This document shows positions 16,442-24,720 of a stretch of 64,000 bases of DNA, piece after piece. The stretch is taken from positions 62,001 through 126,000 of the forward strand of contig CAJUFE010000001.1 in the NCBI GenBank assembly GCA_910585635.1, in the 5' to 3' direction. The position numbers and the translations under genes were made by a program. Origin of the DNA: an uncultured Lachnospiraceae bacterium (GTDB taxonomy: Bacteria > Bacillota > Clostridia > Lachnospirales > Lachnospiraceae). Each line of letters starts with the position of its first letter. The stretch's first letter is position 1. The notes beneath the pieces were generated by a model. It saw only the letters and a program-made list of their open reading frames with translations, made no database searches and was not told the origin of the DNA.

Positions 16442-17854
16442 ATGGCAGAAATAGAGAAGAAGCCGGTAAAGATCGTGGAGACGATCCTGCGTGACGCCCA
16501 CCAGTCTCTGCTGGCTACCAGGATGTCCACAGAGCAGATGCTGCCGATCATCGAGAAGATGGATCAGGTAGGCTACTATGCGGTAGAATGCTGGGGAGGC
16601 GCCACCTTTGACGCATCCTTACGTTTCTTAAAGGAAGATCCCTGGGAGAGGCTTAGGAAGCTTCGGGCCGGGTTCAAGAACACCAAGCTGCAGATGCTCT
16701 TCCGCGGACAGAACATCTTAGGCTACAACCACTATGCCGACGATGTGGTGGAGTACTTTGTCCAGAAGTCCATCGCTAACGGCATCGATATCATCCGGAT
16801 CTTTGACTGTCTGAACGATATCCGCAACTTAGAGACCGCGGTGAAGGCTACCCGGAAGGAGAAGGGCCATGCCCAGATCGCCCTCTGCTATACCCTGGGC
16901 GATGCCTATACCCTGGATTACTGGAAGGATATCGCCAAGAGGATCGAGGACATGGGAGCCGATTCCCTGTGCATCAAGGATATGGCAGGCCTTTTGACCC
17001 CCTATGCGGCCGACGAGCTGGTCCACGCCTTAAAGGAAGGCACCACGCTGCCGATCGACCTGCACACCCATTACACCTCCGGCGTGGCTTCCATGACCTA
17101 TATGAAGGCCGTGGAGGCAGGCTGCGATATCATCGACTGCGCTATGTCGCCTCTGGCCCTGGGGACCAGCCAGCCGGCCACCGAGGTCATGGTGGAGACC
17201 TTTAAGGGGACCCCATATGATACCGGCCACGACCTGACCTTGCTGGCGGAGATCGCAGAATACTTCCGCCCGATCCGGGAGAAGGCCTTAGAGAGCGGTC
17301 TCTTAAATCCCAAGGTCCTGGGCGTCAATATCAAGACCCTGCAGTATCAGGTGCCGGGCGGCATGCTGTCCAACCTGGTGAGCCAGTTAAAGGAAGCCGG
17401 ACAGGAAGACAAGTATATGGATGTGCTGGAGGAGATCCCCAGGGTCCGCAAGGACTTCGGCGAGCCGCCGCTGGTCACCCCCTCTTCCCAGATCGTGGGC
17501 ACCCAGGCGGTGATGAACGTGATCGCCGGCGAGCGCTACAAGATGGTCCCCAAGGAGTCCAAGAAGATCATGATGGGCGAGTTCGGCCAGACCGTAAAGC
17601 CGTTCAACCAGGAGGTCCAGAAGAAGATCATCGGCGACGCCACACCGATCACCTGCAGGCCCGCGGACCTTTTAGAGCCGCAGCTGCCTAAGTATGAGAA
17701 GGAATGTGCCCAGTGGAAGCAGCAGGAGGAGGATGTATTATCCTATGCGCTGTTCCCGGCGGTGGCAAAAGAGTTCTTCCAGTACCGTGAAGCCCAGCAG
17801 ACCGGTATCGATCAGACCGCGGCAGATAAGGAGAGCAAGGCGTATCCCGTGTGA
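16442..17854 (+). CDS. Oxaloacetate decarboxylase alpha / transcarboxylase 5S-like carboxyltransferase
   Basis: Pyruvate/oxaloacetate carboxyltransferase of the PycB/OadA/5S family, a TIM-barrel metalloenzyme. Seen: ETILRDAHQSLLATRM at the N-terminus, FDCLNDIRN, the carbamylated-Lys block SLCIKDMAGLL and the metal-binding DLHTHYTSG. The protein stops after the PYC_OADA C-terminal part and has no biotinyl domain (470 residues, versus about 590-600 for OadA with biotin), so it needs the separate carrier at 14758-15132. ATG 16442 sits nine bases after AGGAGG; ATG 16436 is too close. Last gene of the cluster, followed by a terminator. Confidence 0.92.
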   Translation: MAEIEKKPVKIVETILRDAHQSLLATRMSTEQMLPIIEKMDQVGYYAVECWGGATFDASLRFLKEDPWERLRKLRAGFKNTKLQMLFRGQNILGYNHYADDVVEYFVQKSIANGIDIIRIFDCLNDIRNLETAVKATRKEKGHAQIALCYTLGDAYTLDYWKDIAKRIEDMGADSLCIKDMAGLLTPYAADELVHALKEGTTLPIDLHTHYTSGVASMTYMKAVEAGCDIIDCAMSPLALGTSQPATEVMVETFKGTPYDTGHDLTLLAEIAEYFRPIREKALESGLLNPKVLGVNIKTLQYQVPGGMLSNLVSQLKEAGQEDKYMDVLEEIPRVRKDFGEPPLVTPSSQIVGTQAVMNVIAGERYKMVPKESKKIMMGEFGQTVKPFNQEVQKKIIGDATPITCRPADLLEPQLPKYEKECAQWKQQEEDVLSYALFPAVAKEFFQYREAQQTGIDQTAADKESKAYPV

Positions 17855-17903
17855 TCGTGCGTGACCCGGCCGTATAGATACGATCGGTGGTATAGGATGT
17901 CAA

Positions 17904-17950
17904 GACAGGCCCCTGCATATCGTCTAAGAGGATGCAGGGACCTGTTTTGT
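17904..17950 (+). terminator. Terminator of the decarboxylase/transcarboxylase cluster
   Basis: CAGGCCCCTGCAT (17906-17918) pairs with ATGCAGGGACCTG (17932-17944) with one mismatch, followed by TTTTGTT. Confidence 0.85.
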
Positions 17951-18086
17951 TCCGCCTTTTGGCCGGCTTTTCCCAGAGCCTTTTGCCCCTTTTTCTCTGT
18001 GACCGTCCGGCTCCTTTGGACTATTGTCTTTTTTCTTACGAGATCTTACAAATTTCATTTTTCTCTCCTGCATCCCCTTGATCTTG

Positions 18087-18115
18087 TTGACGCATCCCTA
18101 TTTTGTCATTATAAT
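18087..18115 (+). promoter_or_regulatory. Sigma-A promoter of the cell-wall hydrolase gene
   Basis: TTGACG (18087-18092), 17-base spacer, TATAAT (18110-18115). The gap 17951-18239 otherwise holds a T-rich stretch and an approximately 120-base leader; no gene or known RNA element was recognised in it. Confidence 0.7.
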
Positions 18116-18239
18116 AAGGACGATGCACTTTTTCGGGAAATTTAGATGATCATGGCAGATCTGTGGCCTTTGTCCAGGAGGAACGCTGGCGGGATAGGGG
18201 CATGGACGGAGCCAGGAACAACCATAGCAGGAGAAAAGG

Positions 18240-20606
18240 ATGAAAAAACATTGGAAGAAGTGCCTGGCGTTCACCTTGAGCCTGTCCTTGGCTTTTGGAG
18301 CGCCAGCGGCGGCCCTCTGGTCCCGGATGAGCTTTGGGGCGGAGCGGCCGGCGACGGTAAAAGCCACTTCACTGAACATAAGGAGCGGGCCGGGGACAAA
18401 GAATGCCAGTGTGGGCAAGCTGTCCTATGGGGCGGCAGTCACGGTGGTAGGGGAAGCCGCCGCTGCTGACGGCAGCCTCTGGTACCAGATCCGCTATACG
18501 GCCGGGAACGGTCAGACGGCCACCGGCTATGTATCCTCCAGTTATATCCAGTTCCCGGCTACATATAGCAGCGACGCGAACTTTGAAGCCTATCTAAATG
18601 CTCAGGGCTTTCCGGAGTCTTACCGTCCGGTCCTGCGGGAGCTGCATGCCCGATATCCCCAATGGGTCTTTACGGCGATGGATACAGGGCTGGACTGGAA
18701 CGAGGTGATCCAGAACGAGAGCCTGGTGGGCAGGAACCTGGTGAGCCGCAGCAGCATCTCCTCCTGGAAGTCGACAGCGCCCGGCGCATATGATTGGAGC
18801 ACCGGGACATGGCCCGGCTTTGACGGGAGCGCCTGGGTGGCGGCCAGCGAGGATATCATCCGTTACTATATGGACCCCCGGAATTTTATCAATGAGACCT
18901 ATATATTCCAGTTCTTATCCCAGAGCTATGATGCGTCGGCACAGACCCGGGAGGGCCTGCTCACTCTGGTTCAGGGGACCTTTTTGAGCGGTTCCGCCTC
19001 CACCGGCGGTACATACACAGGGAGCACAGGCACGCCCACAGGGGGTACAGGCGCTACCGACAGCGGCGGTTCCGCCTCCGGGGGAGGTCCCGGAGGTTCC
19101 GGCTATGGTCCGGGCTATGGGAGCACCTCTGGGGGGAGCTCTGGGAGCAGCGCCGGGAACACTTCCGGCAGTACATCCGGGGGGACCTTAGGCAGGTCGC
19201 CAGGCTCCGGCGGCACAGGCGATGAAGTGGTGGTCGGCATCCCTCCGGGAGGGGATGCTGCGGATAAAAGGCCTGCTGGCGGCAATACTGTAGGTACAGG
19301 CTCGGGCGCTGCGCCTGGCAGCAGCGGCGGTCCGGGGACTGTCTCGGGTAACGGCAGCAGCGGGTCCTCCTTGGGGAAGCGTGATCCGAATGTCACCGTC
19401 GGCGTCCCGCCGGGAAAGGATGTGAGCCGGGCAGGGGACGGTTTTTCCGGCCTTTCCCTTTCCTCCAGCCTCCACCAGGTGAGCCGGGCAGGCGCTACGG
19501 TCATCCAGGTAGGTCCGGGAGGCCAGGGCAGCGGGCAGAGCAGCGCGCCCTCCGGGGATACCGGCAGCAGCGGGACAGCCTCCTATGTGGATATCCTGAT
19601 GCGCGCGGCCCAGGAGTCCGGTGTGAGCCCCTATGTGCTGGCTTCTATGATCTTGCAGGAGCAGGGGATCCAGGGAAAGTCGGAGTCCATCTCCGGAGCC
19701 GGCGGATATTATAATTTTTATAATTTCGAAGCTTATGCCAGTAATGGGATGACCGCTGTCCAAAGGGGGCTCTGGTATGCATCCCAGTCCGGCAGCTATA
19801 TGCGACCCTGGGACAGTATAGATAAGTCGATCATCGGGGGCGCCTGTCAGTACGGGCAGAATTATGTCCAGGCGGGACAGGATACCTTCTATTTAAAGAA
19901 GTTCAATGTCCAGGGCAGCAACCTTTACAAACATCAATATATGACCAATGTGGAAGCCGCTGCGGCGGAGGGCGCGAAGATGGGGACCGCTTATTCGGAG
20001 ACCATGCGCCAGCTGCCCCTCCGGTTCAAGATCCCGGTCTACCGGAACATGCCGGCTCAGGCCAGTGTGAAGCCGGTCTTAGACGGCAGTCCCAACAACA
20101 AGCTCTCCACCATGGGCGTGGACGGCTTTACCATGAGCCCGTCCTTTAACCGGGATACGGAAAGCTATGATGTGTCCGTGAACAGCTCGGTCACCAGCGT
20201 GGTGCTGCGTGCGTCTGCACTGGATCAGACCGCTCAGCTGAGCGGGGCCGGTACCATCTCCTTACAAGGCACGGTCACCGAGGCGAAGATCACCGTCACG
20301 GCTCAGAACGGTTCCGTCAGGACCTACACCGTGCGGATCACCAGGAGTGCCAGCGGACCCCAGAGCAACGGGAGCATTGCGGACGGCGGCGTCGGCAGCG
20401 CAGGCGGAGGGAGCCCGTCAGGCAGCGGCACAGCTCCGGACGGCGGCACAGCGGGCGGCGGCACCTCCGTCACACAAGGCCCGGGAGGCGGGGGAGACTA
20501 CTCTGCCGGTCCTGGGGGCGCGGGCGGTCCGGCCGGCGGCACGGCGGGCAGCGGCTCGGGGAGCACAGGCGGCCCCGGGGGCAGTAATGTAACGATCGTA
20601 TATTAA
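18240..20606 (+). CDS. Secreted SH3b / N-acetylglucosaminidase with cadherin-like domain and Gly/Ser-rich insertion
   Basis: Predicted exported peptidoglycan hydrolase. Order: signal peptide (residues 1-35); bacterial SH3 domain (about 38-102, LNIRSGPGTKNASVG); first part of a glucosaminidase-like region (about 108-250, with WVFTAMDTGLDWNEVIQNE and YYMDPRNFINETYIFQFL); about 195 residues of Gly/Ser/Thr/Pro-rich sequence (about 252-446); second part (about 447-605, LASMILQEQG, GYYNFYNFEAY); a cadherin-like beta-sandwich (about 618-700, MSPSFNRDTESYDVSV); and a Gly-rich tail. In related proteins the two glucosaminidase parts are contiguous, so the low-complexity block seems to split the catalytic region. 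There is no LPxTG motif or C-terminal membrane anchor. It precedes a cohesin-like surface protein. Confidence 0.82.
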   Translation: MKKHWKKCLAFTLSLSLAFGAPAAALWSRMSFGAERPATVKATSLNIRSGPGTKNASVGKLSYGAAVTVVGEAAAADGSLWYQIRYTAGNGQTATGYVSSSYIQFPATYSSDANFEAYLNAQGFPESYRPVLRELHARYPQWVFTAMDTGLDWNEVIQNESLVGRNLVSRSSISSWKSTAPGAYDWSTGTWPGFDGSAWVAASEDIIRYYMDPRNFINETYIFQFLSQSYDASAQTREGLLTLVQGTFLSGSASTGGTYTGSTGTPTGGTGATDSGGSASGGGPGGSGYGPGYGSTSGGSSGSSAGNTSGSTSGGTLGRSPGSGGTGDEVVVGIPPGGDAADKRPAGGNTVGTGSGAAPGSSGGPGTVSGNGSSGSSLGKRDPNVTVGVPPGKDVSRAGDGFSGLSLSSSLHQVSRAGATVIQVGPGGQGSGQSSAPSGDTGSSGTASYVDILMRAAQESGVSPYVLASMILQEQGIQGKSESISGAGGYYNFYNFEAYASNGMTAVQRGLWYASQSGSYMRPWDSIDKSIIGGACQYGQNYVQAGQDTFYLKKFNVQGSNLYKHQYMTNVEAAAAEGAKMGTAYSETMRQLPLRFKIPVYRNMPAQASVKPVLDGSPNNKLSTMGVDGFTMSPSFNRDTESYDVSVNSSVTSVVLRASALDQTAQLSGAGTISLQGTVTEAKITVTAQNGSVRTYTVRITRSASGPQSNGSIADGGVGSAGGGSPSGSGTAPDGGTAGGGTSVTQGPGGGGDYSAGPGGAGGPAGGTAGSGSGSTGGPGGSNVTIVY

Positions 20607-20766
20607 ATGACAGATACCAGGGGCAAAACCCTTTTGACCCCAACGTCATGACAGGTAACTACAGACAGCATCTGCAGGCCGGCCATAGCGCCTGCGGATG
20701 CCAGATCTACTGGTGGGCGGCGCAGGAAAGACGGCGTATCCGGCCGGGATGATGGAGATAGAAAAG

Positions 20767-22359
20767 ATGGAAAAGAAGAGTAGATGGATCAGACAAATGC
20801 TGGCAGGCATCCTGTTGGCCTGCACGCTGGCAGTAGCGATGCCGGCCGATCTGCTGGTAGCCATGGCGGCCAGCGCAAAGATCACATTTTCAGACCCTAG
20901 CGGAGAAGTGGGCCAGGAGGTCAGTGTCAACATGAAGGTCAGCTCCGGGGACGGGTCCCTGGGCCGTGCGGAGATCATGCTGGCCTATGACGCCTCGATC
21001 TTGGAATTTTTGGAGGGCAGCAACGTGGAGGGCGGGGCAGGCGCTCTGCGGGCCCACGGCGGACCGGATGGAGGAGACTTGAGCACGATCTCCTTTACCA
21101 TGAAGTTCCGGGTGCTGCAGCCGGCCACCAGCCAGATCACCGTTACCTCCTGTGAGATCTATGACGCAGATTCCCAGGCTGCGACCATCGCTCATCAGGG
21201 GAGCTCCACCATCACAGTAGCTCCCATGGATGAGGGAGCCGCCGCCAGCCTGCTGTCCTCCCTGACTGTAGCGCCAGGGACCCTGGAGCCGGCGTTCTCC
21301 CCCTATGTGGACAGCTATTCCATGAGCGTGGGGTTAGATGTGGATCGGATCGACGTGCAGGCTGCAGGCGCTGAAGGTGCCGCCATCGCGGTAGAAGGCA
21401 GCGAGGGCCTGCAGATGGGGGAGAATACGATCACCATCAAGGTCACCGCGGCAGACGGGGTCACAGTGAAGAATTATACGATCTCCGTGACCAAGAGTGA
21501 AGGCGGCGGATCAGAGACAGGAGGCGCGCCGGCCGTAGAAGGCGTCAGCCTGGAGGCAGCGGCAAAGGCCATCACCATCCTGCCCCCGGAGGAAGGTGTG
21601 GACCTGCCCGAGGTCTTCTCTAAGACCACGATCAACATCGATGGTTATGAGGTGACCGGATGGATCTGGGCAGCGGAGACCGAGCATCAGTACTGCGTGT
21701 TCTATGCCATGAACGCCGCAGGCGAGAAGGATTTCTATCGATACGACCTGACCGAAAAGACGATCCAGCGGTATTTCAAGGATCCTACGGCAGAGTCTGG
21801 TTATACAAAGGAGGAGACAGAGAGCTTCATCGCCCAGCATCAGCAGATGCAGAAGGACTATCAGTTCCGTCTCTACGTGATCATCGTCCTGGTGGCGGTC
21901 TCTGTCCTGCTGCTGATCTTCGTGATCGTCCTTTTAGCCACCAGGAACTCCGGAGGCGGCTCCGGAAAGGGGAAGGACCGGGAAGACAGAGGAGCTAGAG
22001 AGAGTATGGCCAGGAGCCGCGGCGCGGCGCTGGACGGACCGCTGCAGGATGAGGGCGAGTATGCACGGATCATCGACCGCACACCGATCGAGCAGGATCT
22101 CCAGGCGGAGATGCTGCGGACAGACAGGCCTCGGGCGGAAAGCCCCCGCACCGCTCAGCGGACATCCTCTGTGAGCCGCACACCGTCCCAGGGAGCCAGG
22201 CGTGAGATAACGGAGCCCGTGGGAGATCTGGACGGAGACTTTGAGCCCCTCTATGATGACGGACCGCAAGGTCCTGCCATGTCCCAGACAGCGATGGACC
22301 AGGAGCAGAGGCGGGGAGGCGATCTGGACGACGATTTCGAGATCGTGGATCTGGATTGA
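20767..22359 (+). CDS. Membrane-anchored cohesin-like / cadherin-like surface protein
   Basis: Predicted surface protein. From the N-terminus: signal peptide; a cohesin-type domain (about residues 38-155, starting ITFSDPSGEVGQEVSVNMKV, with IMLAYDASILEFLEG); a cadherin-like beta-sandwich (about 165-240, LEPAFSPYVDSYSMSV and TVKNYTISVTKS); an uncharacterised region; one membrane helix (about 368-390, YVIIVLVAVSVLLLIFVIVL); and a cytoplasmic tail of about 140 residues that is charged and has two acidic motifs (GDLDGDFEPL, GDLDDDFEIVDLD). ATG 20767 is chosen because GGAG lies nine bases upstream; in-frame ATGs at 20749 and 20752 have weaker sites. No dockerin partner was noticed in the window. 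Function unknown; a role in envelope assembly with the upstream hydrolase is inference. Confidence 0.72.
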   Translation: MEKKSRWIRQMLAGILLACTLAVAMPADLLVAMAASAKITFSDPSGEVGQEVSVNMKVSSGDGSLGRAEIMLAYDASILEFLEGSNVEGGAGALRAHGGPDGGDLSTISFTMKFRVLQPATSQITVTSCEIYDADSQAATIAHQGSSTITVAPMDEGAAASLLSSLTVAPGTLEPAFSPYVDSYSMSVGLDVDRIDVQAAGAEGAAIAVEGSEGLQMGENTITIKVTAADGVTVKNYTISVTKSEGGGSETGGAPAVEGVSLEAAAKAITILPPEEGVDLPEVFSKTTINIDGYEVTGWIWAAETEHQYCVFYAMNAAGEKDFYRYDLTEKTIQRYFKDPTAESGYTKEETESFIAQHQQMQKDYQFRLYVIIVLVAVSVLLLIFVIVLLATRNSGGGSGKGKDREDRGARESMARSRGAALDGPLQDEGEYARIIDRTPIEQDLQAEMLRTDRPRAESPRTAQRTSSVSRTPSQGARREITEPVGDLDGDFEPLYDDGPQGPAMSQTAMDQEQRRGGDLDDDFEIVDLD

Positions 22360-22384
22360 CGATCTGAGAGGAGAGCGATACACA

Positions 22385-22425
22385 GGAAAAGCCGACGATG
22401 GGAGCATGGTCGGCTTTCCTTGCGT
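22385..22425 (+). terminator. Hairpin after the cohesin-like gene, probable terminator
   Basis: GGAAAAGCCGAC (22385-22396) pairs with GTCGGCTTTCC (22409-22419); the 3' side is moderately T-rich. Confidence 0.55.
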
Positions 22426-22503
22426 TTAGGACCCCGTCCTCTCCACTGGCTGGGCCAAGGGTCTGCTCCCACACATCCCCAGCCTCTCGTCCGCTTCCTG
22501 TAC

Positions 22504-22542
22504 TTGACTTTTATATCCTCTTGTTATACAATCCATATAACA
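22504..22542 (+). promoter_or_regulatory. Promoter and candidate operator of the gntR-mcsA-mcsB-clpC operon
   Basis: TTGACT (22504-22509), 17-base spacer, TACAAT (22527-22532). A perfect inverted repeat TGTTATA (22522-22528) / TATAACA (22536-22542) with a 7-base gap covers the -10 box. This is a likely binding site for the GntR-type repressor encoded immediately downstream (inference). No CtsR-type heptad repeat (GGTCAAA) was seen here. Confidence 0.7.
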
Positions 22543-22565
22543 GAAACACGAAAGATGGTGATAGG

Positions 22566-22958
22566 ATGATATTAAAGATCGATTTTAACAGTGATGAAGC
22601 ATTTTATCTCCAGCTGTGCAACCAGATCATCCTGGGGATCGCCACGGAGGCGATCTGCGAGGGAGATGCGCTCCCCTCTGTCCGTTCGCTGGCGGACCAG
22701 ATCGGGATCAACATGCATACGGTAAATAAAGCGTATTCGATGCTCCGGCAGGAGGGCTTTGTGAAATTGGATCGGCGCAAGGGGGCGGTGATCGCCCTGG
22801 ATATCGATAAGCTGCAGGCGATCCAGGAGCTGCGCCAGAACTTGAGCGCAGTCCTGGCCAGAGGGATCTGCAGGGATGTGTCCAGACAGGAGGCTCACCA
22901 GCTGGTGGATGAGATCTATGACCTGTTTTCAAGGGGCTCCGGCAGGAGAACGGAGTGA
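22566..22958 (+). CDS. GntR-family regulator, short YtrA-like type
   Basis: A 130-residue DNA-binding protein. The winged helix-turn-helix occupies about residues 10-78: LPSVRSLADQIGINMHTVNKAY is the recognition region (cited as LPSVRSLADQIG and HTVNKAYSMLRQEG). Only about 50 helical residues follow, the short effector/dimer domain of YtrA-type regulators rather than a FadR or HutC domain. ATG 22566 gives the domain start MILKIDFNSDEAFYLQL. It is the first gene of an operon with mcsA, mcsB and clpC, in the position that ctsR normally holds, and an inverted repeat covers its promoter. It is therefore the best candidate for the operon's regulator. The inducing signal cannot be inferred. Confidence 0.88.
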   Translation: MILKIDFNSDEAFYLQLCNQIILGIATEAICEGDALPSVRSLADQIGINMHTVNKAYSMLRQEGFVKLDRRKGAVIALDIDKLQAIQELRQNLSAVLARGICRDVSRQEAHQLVDEIYDLFSRGSGRRTE

Positions 22959-22969
22959 GGAGGATGACG

Positions 22970-23536
22970 ATGTTATGTGAAAAATGTAAGATCAGAGAAG
23001 CGAATATCAAATATACAGAAGTGATCAACGGTGTGCGCAGTGAGCATAACCTCTGCGCCCAGTGTGCCAAGGAGATGGACCTTGGCTATTATTCCGCCAT
23101 CTTTGATGGGGAATTTCCCCTGGGCAAGCTCTTGTCCAGCCTGTTAGGGGTGGGGGAGACCAGCCAGAAGGAGGATAAGCTGCAGCAGATCATGTGCCCC
23201 ACCTGCAAGACCAGCTACCAGGATTTTGTGGAGAACAGCCGCTTCGGATGCCCGGACTGCTACAGCATCTTTGACCTGCTGATCGGCGATAAGATCAAAA
23301 AGCTCCAGGGCAATGGGATCCATAACGGCAAGAAGCCCAAGTACCAGAAGATCCTCCCCGCCGCTTCCGTGCCGGGGAGCGGGCAGGAGGCGATGGAGGC
23401 GCCGGCCCTTTCCAGGAAGGAGGAGCTCCAGGTCTTAAAGGCCCGTCTCCAGGAGGCGGTGCTGAAGGAGGAATATGAGATGGCAGCCCGGTATCGGGAT
23501 CAGATCAGGGACTTAGAGCAGATGGAAGAGCTGTGA
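22970..23536 (+). CDS. mcsA: McsA, zinc-finger activator of the McsB arginine kinase
   Basis: McsA binds and activates McsB in the Clp stress system. Four CxxC pairs are visible (CEKC, CAQC, CPTC, CPDC), followed by a C-terminal UvrB/UvrC-like coiled coil (LKARLQEAVLKEEYEMAARY). It has 188 residues, typical of the family. ATG 22970 lies six bases after GAGGAGG; the in-frame GTG at 22955 and ATG at 22964 are too close to or upstream of that site. It starts 11 bases after the gntR stop and overlaps nothing; mcsB follows 20 bases later. Confidence 0.93.
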   Translation: MLCEKCKIREANIKYTEVINGVRSEHNLCAQCAKEMDLGYYSAIFDGEFPLGKLLSSLLGVGETSQKEDKLQQIMCPTCKTSYQDFVENSRFGCPDCYSIFDLLIGDKIKKLQGNGIHNGKKPKYQKILPAASVPGSGQEAMEAPALSRKEELQVLKARLQEAVLKEEYEMAARYRDQIRDLEQMEEL

Positions 23537-23556
23537 GCCCGGACAGGAGGAGCGCG

Positions 23557-24591
23557 ATGAACAAATGGTTTGAACAGATAGAGGGGCGGCAGCCGAACAT
23601 CGTCAGCAGCCGGGTCCGTCTGACAAGGAATCTGGAGCAGTACCGTTTCCCTAACTCCCTGAACGCCAGAGAGAGTGAGGAGCTGGTCAAACGTCTGGAA
23701 TACAGCCTGAAGGACTTAAAGGAGCTGGATGGCAGGGATTATGAGTATGCGTATCTGGAGGAGCTGGATGAACTGAGCCGCAGGGCCTTAAAGGAGCGGC
23801 GGATCTTAAAGGACAGCATCCTGGGGAAGAAGGATACTGTGGGGCTGATCGTTTCCAGAGATGAGAGTGTCAGCATCGTGCTGAACGGGGACGATCACAT
23901 CCGTATGCAGTTCATCTCGCCGGTCCTTAAGCTGGATGAGCTGTGGAGGCAGGCAGATCAGCTGGACGACCACATCAACGCCCGTTTTTCCTATGCTTTT
24001 GATGAGAAATACGGCTATCTGACGGCGTTCCCCACCAATGTGGGGACCGGGATGCGGGCTTCGGTGACCCTCCATCTCCCTACCTTGTCCATGGGGAAGA
24101 AATTCCAGAACCTGGTGGGGGATATGAGCCGGTTCGGCGTGACCCTGCGGGGCGTCTACGGGGAGGGGAACGAGAACCACGGCGCGCTGTATGAGGTGGC
24201 CAACCAGAGGACCCTGGGGCTTTCGGAGCGGGAGATCATCGACCTGGTGGCCCAGAGCGCCGAGCAGTTAAATGAGCAGGAGCGGCAGGTCCGGGAAGCC
24301 GCCTTAAAGAACCACCGTCTGGAAAGGGAGGACGAAGCCTACAAATCCTACGGCGTGATGAAATATGCCAGGAGGATCACCGGCCGGGATGCCATGATCT
24401 TCCTTTCCCAGATCATGTCCGGGGTGGATGACGGCCTTTTGGCTTTTCGGGAGCCCTGTCCGGTCTACCGGCTGATGCTGGGCATCCAGACGGCTAACCT
24501 GCAGAAGCTCTCCCACAGGCCCCTCTCCAAGGAAGAGCTGGACGTGGCCAGAGCGGCTTACCTGCGCAGGGAGCTGCCGGAGCTGGCGTAA
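23557..24591 (+). CDS. mcsB: Protein arginine kinase McsB
   Basis: McsB phosphorylates arginine residues, tagging proteins for ClpC-ClpP degradation. It is a phosphagen-kinase homologue: NIVSSRVRLTRNLEQYRFP near the N-terminus, the catalytic-loop region (YLTAFPTNVGTGMRASVTLH, 20 residues) and RGVYGEGNENHGALYEVAN. At 344 residues from ATG 23557 it is normal length. AGGAGG precedes this ATG by six bases, whereas the in-frame upstream GTG (23533) lies before that site. It sits between mcsA and clpC. Confidence 0.95.
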   Translation: MNKWFEQIEGRQPNIVSSRVRLTRNLEQYRFPNSLNARESEELVKRLEYSLKDLKELDGRDYEYAYLEELDELSRRALKERRILKDSILGKKDTVGLIVSRDESVSIVLNGDDHIRMQFISPVLKLDELWRQADQLDDHINARFSYAFDEKYGYLTAFPTNVGTGMRASVTLHLPTLSMGKKFQNLVGDMSRFGVTLRGVYGEGNENHGALYEVANQRTLGLSEREIIDLVAQSAEQLNEQERQVREAALKNHRLEREDEAYKSYGVMKYARRITGRDAMIFLSQIMSGVDDGLLAFREPCPVYRLMLGIQTANLQKLSHRPLSKEELDVARAAYLRRELPELA

Positions 24592-24720
24592 GGGAGTAGG
24601 TTTAGGTATGCCGGGCAAGATCAAGACCGGTAGGAGAGCCGGTATAGAGATGGAGCGCTTTGGCCCGACTTGGGCCGGACCGGGCGCACATAGAGCAGAT
24701 GACAGGAGGATGGACAGAAC

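Noticed and set aside
20613..20640. Hairpin similar to that at 41738-41765 (both contain CTTTTGACCC)
   Set aside because: The likeness is short and the first stem is imperfect; not enough to claim a dispersed repeat.
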